DNA of 64,000 nucleotides from Stagnimonas aquatica (GTDB lineage: Bacteria; Pseudomonadota; Gammaproteobacteria; Nevskiales; Nevskiaceae): positions 248,001-312,000 of the forward strand of contig NZ_RJVO01000002.1 in assembly GCF_003730135.1 (NCBI RefSeq), given 5' to 3'. Made by a program: the position numbers and the translations under genes. Under the pieces are notes generated by a model. It ran no database searches. It saw nothing but the letters and a program-made list of their open reading frames with translations, and was not told where the DNA came from. Shown one piece after another: positions 60,105-64,000 of the stretch (its first letter is position 1; each line of letters opens with the position of its first letter).

Positions 60105-60185
60105 TGGCTGATGCTCCAGATGTGAAGTTCTCAAATACCCCGGGGGAAATTGCCGCGCTCCGGCACGGCAACCAACAGCCATACG

Positions 60186-61229
60186 CTAACCGCGCGTCAT
60201 CCGTTGCAGCAGCTTTTCGAAAGCCTCGGCCTGCTGACGCGGTGACCATGTTAATGCCAAGTCTTTACTTTGCCGAGACATGTTTTCCCTGGCCGGGTCG
60301 TCCAAGCGGTGGAACCGGAGCAGGCTTTCGGTCAGCGCCGGCACGTTCGGCGGATAGAGATAGCCGCTGTCGCCGTCGCGCACGAAGGCCGTCGCCGCCC
60401 GGCAGGCCTCGCTGGCCAGCACCGGCAGTCCGGCTGCCGCCGCCTCGTGGATCACCACCCCCCAGTGCTCGTCCCGGCTGGGCAGCACCAGGGCCTGGCA
60501 GCGCGCCATCCAAGCCGGCAGCTGGTCCGGCTGCACGAAGCCCAGGGCGTGCAGGCCGTCCACCCCCTCGGTCAGGGCGGCCAGCGGGCCGGTACCCGCG
60601 ACCAGCAGCTCCATCGGCGATTCGACCTGGCGTCGGTAAGCCCGGTAGGCCTCGACCAGCAGATCAACCCCCTTGTCGGCGACCAGCCGGCCGGTGAACA
60701 GCAGGGCACGCGGTCGCTGGCGCAGCGGCAACTCGCAGCGGTAGGCCTCGAGGTCGGCGCAATACAGGCCGGTCTCCACCCAGCGATAGCCCAGCCGGCG
60801 GGCAAACTCGGCCTGCGGCGCGCCCGCCACCCAGGCGGCGCGCGCCATCGGCCAGAGCCGGAACGGCGCCACCAGCCGGCCCAGTTGCTGGCGCCAGGAG
60901 CCGGTCCAGGGATTGTCGATGCCGCAGACCACCGGCCGGCCGTGGCGCCGCAACAGCCGGCCGGCCGCCCGCTCCAGCGGCTCGGTCCAGCCGGCGATAT
61001 AGGCGGCGTCCGGCAGCGCCTCGGGTCCACGACGCAGCCAGGCACGCCGGTAGCTGCGGTCGCCGTCGGCCACCGCCCGTTCACAGCAGGAAAGATCAAA
61101 GGCCCGGAACGGCGCCTGCCCGCTGGCCGGCTCGTAGATCAGCTCCAGGCGATGTCCCCGGGCCGCCAGCGCCTGCAGGAAGCTGATGGTGTAAGGCGCC
61201 AGCTGGCGGGCGAAGAGGGTGATGCGCAA
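60186..61229 (-). CDS. Glycosyltransferase, GT4-like
   Basis: From a TTG at 61229 the frame encodes about 347 residues: MRITLFARQLAPYTISFLQALAARG as N-terminal GT-B fold, LLFTGRLVADKGVDLLVEAY and LVAGTGPLAALTEGVDG in the nucleotide-sugar domain. The catalytic E-x7-E region is HWGVVIHEAAAAGLPVLAS. It is a retaining sugar transferase for exopolysaccharide repeat assembly. No ATG gives a good start; an upstream TTG at 61241 is possible. The 81-base gap to the barrel gene has an imperfect hairpin. Confidence 0.85.
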   Translation of the reverse strand: MRITLFARQLAPYTISFLQALAARGHRLELIYEPASGQAPFRAFDLSCCERAVADGDRSYRRAWLRRGPEALPDAAYIAGWTEPLERAAGRLLRRHGRPVVCGIDNPWTGSWRQQLGRLVAPFRLWPMARAAWVAGAPQAEFARRLGYRWVETGLYCADLEAYRCELPLRQRPRALLFTGRLVADKGVDLLVEAYRAYRRQVESPMELLVAGTGPLAALTEGVDGLHALGFVQPDQLPAWMARCQALVLPSRDEHWGVVIHEAAAAGLPVLASEACRAATAFVRDGDSGYLYPPNVPALTESLLRFHRLDDPARENMSRQSKDLALTWSPRQQAEAFEKLLQRMTRG

Positions 61230-61270
61230 GGACGATCCCAAGGAAATGACGGCCGCGCCCGGGTGGTAAC

Positions 61271-62806
61271 GTGTTGGCAAGACCGCCGCCGCAAAATAGC
61301 ATCCCAGAGCTGACAGACGACGCCGTTTGCAGCCTCCACAGAATCTCCCCAACCTTGTCCCCCAACCTCAAACCCCAGCCCCTGCCCGGCGAAAGCCCGC
61401 CGCCGCCGGTGAGCTATGCCACGGCCCTGCTCGGCATCCTCGTCGGCACCCTGGCCGCGATCCTGCTGGTGCCATCCGACTACTTCGAGCCGGGGCAGCT
61501 GCGCGCCTCGGCGGTGTGCATGGCCCTGGGACTGCTGGTGGGGCCGATCGCCTCGTCGCTGACCGACCTGCGCGGCTGGCTGCGTGCCGAGAGCGTGATG
61601 ATGATCGGCCTGGTCTACTGGCTGCTCACCGAACTGCTCTACCCCAGCTACGACGCCTACGAGATCACCCAGGACGGGGTGCTGCGCGCCTACCTCTACA
61701 TGGGCCTGTTCGCCGCCACGATCCAGATCGGCTCGCTGCTCGCCCATCGCTGGCACTCGCAGATCGCGCCGCTGCGGCCGGCGACCGCCGAGTTCAGCGA
61801 CCGCTGGCTGTTCAATGTGCTGATCTACAGCTCGCTGCTGGGCATGCTGTCCAAGCTGGTGCCCTGCGATTTTTCCCCGGCCTGCATGGTCGATGGCCTG
61901 TTCAGCGGCCGCGCCGACGGCCCCTGGCAGCAGAGCGTGACCGGTGGATCCCTGATCTATCAGCTCGCCTACTTCGGCTACCTGTCGCTGCCGCTGACCG
62001 TCGCCCTGCACCACCGGGTCGGGCGCATCGACTGGCGGGTGGTGATCGGCCTGATCCTGTCGACCATCTTCCTGTTGTTCCTGATCCGCGACGGTGGCCG
62101 CCGGCTGGTGGGCATGGTCACCGGCGCCGCGCTGCTGACCTGGCTGCTGCTGCAGCCACGCATCGGCCTGCGCCAGTTCGCCATCGGCGGAGTCGCGGGC
62201 GTCGCCCTGCTGGCGCTGCTGGAGGTGATGCTGGTGTTCCGAACCTCCGAGGGCGGCATCATCAGCCGCCTGTTCAGCGGCCGCGCCTTCGAGGAAAACC
62301 CGCTCGACGAGGGCATCCGGGTCGACAACAACTTCAAGTTCCTGGTCAAGACCCTGGACCTGATCCCGGAATTCATGCCGCACACCGGCTGGGACGCGAT
62401 CATCTACTGGGCGGTGCGGCCCATCCCCCGGGTGCTGTGGCCGGGCAAACCGATCAATCCCGGCATCGACCTGCCCTGGGAACTGGGCGAACGCTGGGGC
62501 GAGGGCTTCACCCTCACCGTCTCGGCGATCGGCGACTGGTACGTCGCTTTCGGTCTGATCTCGATCCTGCTGGCCGGACTGATGATGGGCTTTCTCGGCG
62601 GCAAGCTGGTGCTGCACTGGATGCGCCCGACGGTGCGCAACACCGTGCTCTACAGCCTCGGCGCGATGTGCCTGTTCATCGGTCTGCGCAGCTATCTGGA
62701 ACTGATCCTGATGAGCTATCCGATCCTGGCCTTGCTGTTGTTCAGCAAGCTCACCAGCTGGCTGCCGGACAGCCGCCTGCCGTTCACCCGGACCCTGCGC
62801 CGATGA
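61271..62806 (+). CDS. O-antigen/exopolysaccharide polymerase-like membrane protein (Wzy-type)
   Basis: The frame encodes up to 511 residues with about 12 transmembrane helices from residue 50 on. Central sequences NNFKFLVKTLDLIPEFMPHTGWDAIIYW and PIPRVLWPGKPINPGIDLP are typical of the oligosaccharide repeat-unit polymerase type. Start is uncertain: the GTG at 61271 gives a polar 45-residue leader, and a TTG at 61355 would remove most of it. It is divergent from the glycosyltransferase with about 40 bases between them and overlaps the acetyltransferase by 4 nt. Confidence 0.82.
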   Translation: MLARPPPQNSIPELTDDAVCSLHRISPTLSPNLKPQPLPGESPPPPVSYATALLGILVGTLAAILLVPSDYFEPGQLRASAVCMALGLLVGPIASSLTDLRGWLRAESVMMIGLVYWLLTELLYPSYDAYEITQDGVLRAYLYMGLFAATIQIGSLLAHRWHSQIAPLRPATAEFSDRWLFNVLIYSSLLGMLSKLVPCDFSPACMVDGLFSGRADGPWQQSVTGGSLIYQLAYFGYLSLPLTVALHHRVGRIDWRVVIGLILSTIFLLFLIRDGGRRLVGMVTGAALLTWLLLQPRIGLRQFAIGGVAGVALLALLEVMLVFRTSEGGIISRLFSGRAFEENPLDEGIRVDNNFKFLVKTLDLIPEFMPHTGWDAIIYWAVRPIPRVLWPGKPINPGIDLPWELGERWGEGFTLTVSAIGDWYVAFGLISILLAGLMMGFLGGKLVLHWMRPTVRNTVLYSLGAMCLFIGLRSYLELILMSYPILALLLFSKLTSWLPDSRLPFTRTLRR

Positions 62807-63375
62807 CGGCGGAACTGGACATCGCCGGCAATCGCCGCAGCCCGAAGTACCGCCGCCGCGAGCTGATCGAGCGGGTGCTCTGGGGCCTGTGCCAGCCGCT
62901 GTTCCGGTTCAGCCCGCGCCATCTCTACGGCTGGCGCAACTTGCTGTTGCGACTGTTCGGCGCCCAGATTGGCCGGCAGGTGCAGGTCTATCCCAGCGCC
63001 CGCATCTTCCTGCCCAGTCTGCTGGCGGTCGGCGACCAGACCACCATCGGCCCCGATACCCGGCTCTACAACCTCGGGCCGCTGCGGATCGGCGCCCGGG
63101 TCACGGTCTCGCAGGGCGCCCATCTCTGCGGCGGCAGCCATGACGACGCCGACCCGGCCTTCCGCCTGATCCGCGCACAGATCCGCCTCGACGACGGCTG
63201 CTGGATCTGCGCCGACGCCTTCGTCGGCCCCTCGGTGACCATCGGCACCGGCGCCGTGCTGGGCGCACGCGCGGTGGCGATGCGCGATGTCCCGGCCTGG
63301 CAGGTCCACGCCGGCAACCCGGCCCGCTACATCCGCGACCGCCGCCTGGCGGATCGGTCCAGCCCCTCGCAGTGA
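62803..63375 (+). CDS. WcaF-like hexapeptide acetyltransferase
   Basis: The 190-residue protein belongs to the left-handed beta-helix acetyltransferases of exopolysaccharide loci. The N-terminal LIERVLWGLCQPLFRFSPRHLYGWRNLLLRLFG-type lead is present. Hexapeptide repeats follow (VYPSARIFLPSLLAVGD, TTIGPDTRLYNLG), with catalytic SQGAHLCGGSHD and AFVGPSVTIGTGAVLGARAVAMRDVP. It would O-acetylate a sugar of the repeat unit. ATG overlaps the polymerase stop (ATGA); its own stop overlaps the next GTG. Confidence 0.9.
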   Translation: MTAELDIAGNRRSPKYRRRELIERVLWGLCQPLFRFSPRHLYGWRNLLLRLFGAQIGRQVQVYPSARIFLPSLLAVGDQTTIGPDTRLYNLGPLRIGARVTVSQGAHLCGGSHDDADPAFRLIRAQIRLDDGCWICADAFVGPSVTIGTGAVLGARAVAMRDVPAWQVHAGNPARYIRDRRLADRSSPSQ

Positions 63376-64000
63376 ACATCCTGCTGACCGTCCCCGACCT
63401 CGAGCTGGCCTCGGGCGGCCAACCACTGGCGGCCCTGCGCCTGGCCGGCGAACTGGCCGCGCAGGGGCATGCGGTCAGCCTCGCCTACAGCCACCGCGAG
63501 GCGGTGGCGGAGCTGCCACTGCCGGCCAGCATCCATGCCGTCGCGGTTCCCCGCGTCCGGGGCCCCTGGCAACGCTACCGGCGCTTCCGCCTGAGGCTGC
63601 AGGCGCTGATCCGCGAACGGCAGATCGAACTGCTGCACGACCACGGCCTCTGGCTGCCGGAAAACGCAGCGGCGATGGCGGCGGCGCGGCGGGCGGGCAT
63701 CCCGCTGGTCGCCCAGCCCTGCGGCATGCTGCAAGCCTGGTCGCTGAGCCAGAGCCGCTACAAGAAAGCGCTGGCCTGGCGGTTCTATCAGCGTCGGCTG
63801 ATGGCGGGCGCCGCTGCCGTGGTGGTGACTTCCGAGGACGAGGCGAGGGAACTGCCCCTGCCGCCGCAACCCGGCCGCGAGGTCGCCCGGATTCCGCACG
63901 GCATCGACCTGCCGGCGCCGACGCCGGGCGTCGAGCGCCAGCGGCAGGCGCTGTTCCTGGGCCGGCTGCATCCGAAGAAGCAGGTCGATCTGTTGCTGCG
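63372..64000 (+). CDS. Glycosyltransferase, GT4-like (partial, cut by window end)
   Basis: A GTG at 63372 overlapping the acetyltransferase stop (GTGA) opens a frame that stays open to the window edge (about 209 codons). It shows an N-terminal GT-B domain: LASGGQPLAALRLAGELAAQGH, LLHDHGLWLPENAAAM, LVAQPCGMLQAW, VVTSEDEA, then IPHGIDLP and LFLGRLHPKKQVDLLL, the start of the donor-binding domain. It is probably another transferase for the same exopolysaccharide. The catalytic Glu region lies outside the window. Confidence 0.88.
   Translation, partial: MNILLTVPDLELASGGQPLAALRLAGELAAQGHAVSLAYSHREAVAELPLPASIHAVAVPRVRGPWQRYRRFRLRLQALIRERQIELLHDHGLWLPENAAAMAAARRAGIPLVAQPCGMLQAWSLSQSRYKKALAWRFYQRRLMAGAAAVVVTSEDEARELPLPPQPGREVARIPHGIDLPAPTPGVERQRQALFLGRLHPKKQVDLLL

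Overview
The window is very GC-rich chromosomal DNA, densely packed with genes that often overlap by 1-11 nt. The gene content points to a Gammaproteobacterium: a FadA/FadB/FadE-type beta-oxidation block, a TonB/ExbB/ExbD siderophore system with PiuC, rmuC, plsY, trmB, a birA-coaX-tRNA-Thr order, and a Wzc-type exopolysaccharide locus. A Nevskiales/Solimonadaceae or Xanthomonadales-like host is my best guess, from gene content and REP-like repeats only. No rRNA, CRISPR array, prophage or insertion sequence is visible, and no stretch longer than 300 bases lacks a gene or RNA.

Layout. 1-1885: the start of an ECF sigma factor running off the left edge, a LysE-type exporter and a TetR repressor. 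2080-11297: a fatty-acid degradation block (thiolase, FadB-like protein, FadE-like dehydrogenase, alpha-methylacyl-CoA racemase-like protein). It is interrupted by one lower-GC gene (9145-10206) that fuses a DNA-binding HTH, a histidine-kinase-like ATPase and a STAS-like domain, with a palindrome lying over its own start codon. 11294-16205: a sodium/solute symporter, a DUF4386 protein, a pair of CsgG-type lipoproteins and an isoaspartyl peptidase. 16275-20672: an operon of lipoprotein-sorting protein, RND exporter and outer-membrane protein. 20789-30200: nucleotide signalling (two diguanylate cyclases, one class III cyclase coupled to a Kef antiporter), phospholipase A, a thioredoxin-like protein and hydrolases.

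30488-38222: a long minus-strand housekeeping run with tRNA-Thr, coaX, birA, plsY, an aldo/keto reductase, phosphoribulokinase, trmB, a PaiB-like protein, a Cdd1-like protein, thiG, thiS, tRNA-Gly and a small membrane protein. 38317-43040: an arsenosugar-type peroxidase-like protein and radical SAM enzyme, rmuC, an orphan ParM-like actin and an HNH nuclease.

43162-52696: a probable ten-gene Fur-controlled iron operon. It combines a siderophore receptor, PiuC, TonB-ExbB-ExbD, and a set (PepSY membrane protein, DUF2271 protein with a flavinylation motif, DUF4198 protein, ApbE, membrane-anchored FMN/FAD reductase) that looks like an electron path from cytosolic NAD(P)H to a periplasmic flavin for iron reduction.

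52846-64000: an exopolysaccharide locus in two divergent arms. The minus arm carries OmpA, an O-antigen ligase-like protein, a small membrane protein, a Wzc-type tyrosine autokinase, a Wza/GumB-type export lipoprotein, a beta-barrel and a glycosyltransferase. The plus arm carries a polymerase-like membrane protein, an acetyltransferase and a second glycosyltransferase cut by the window edge.
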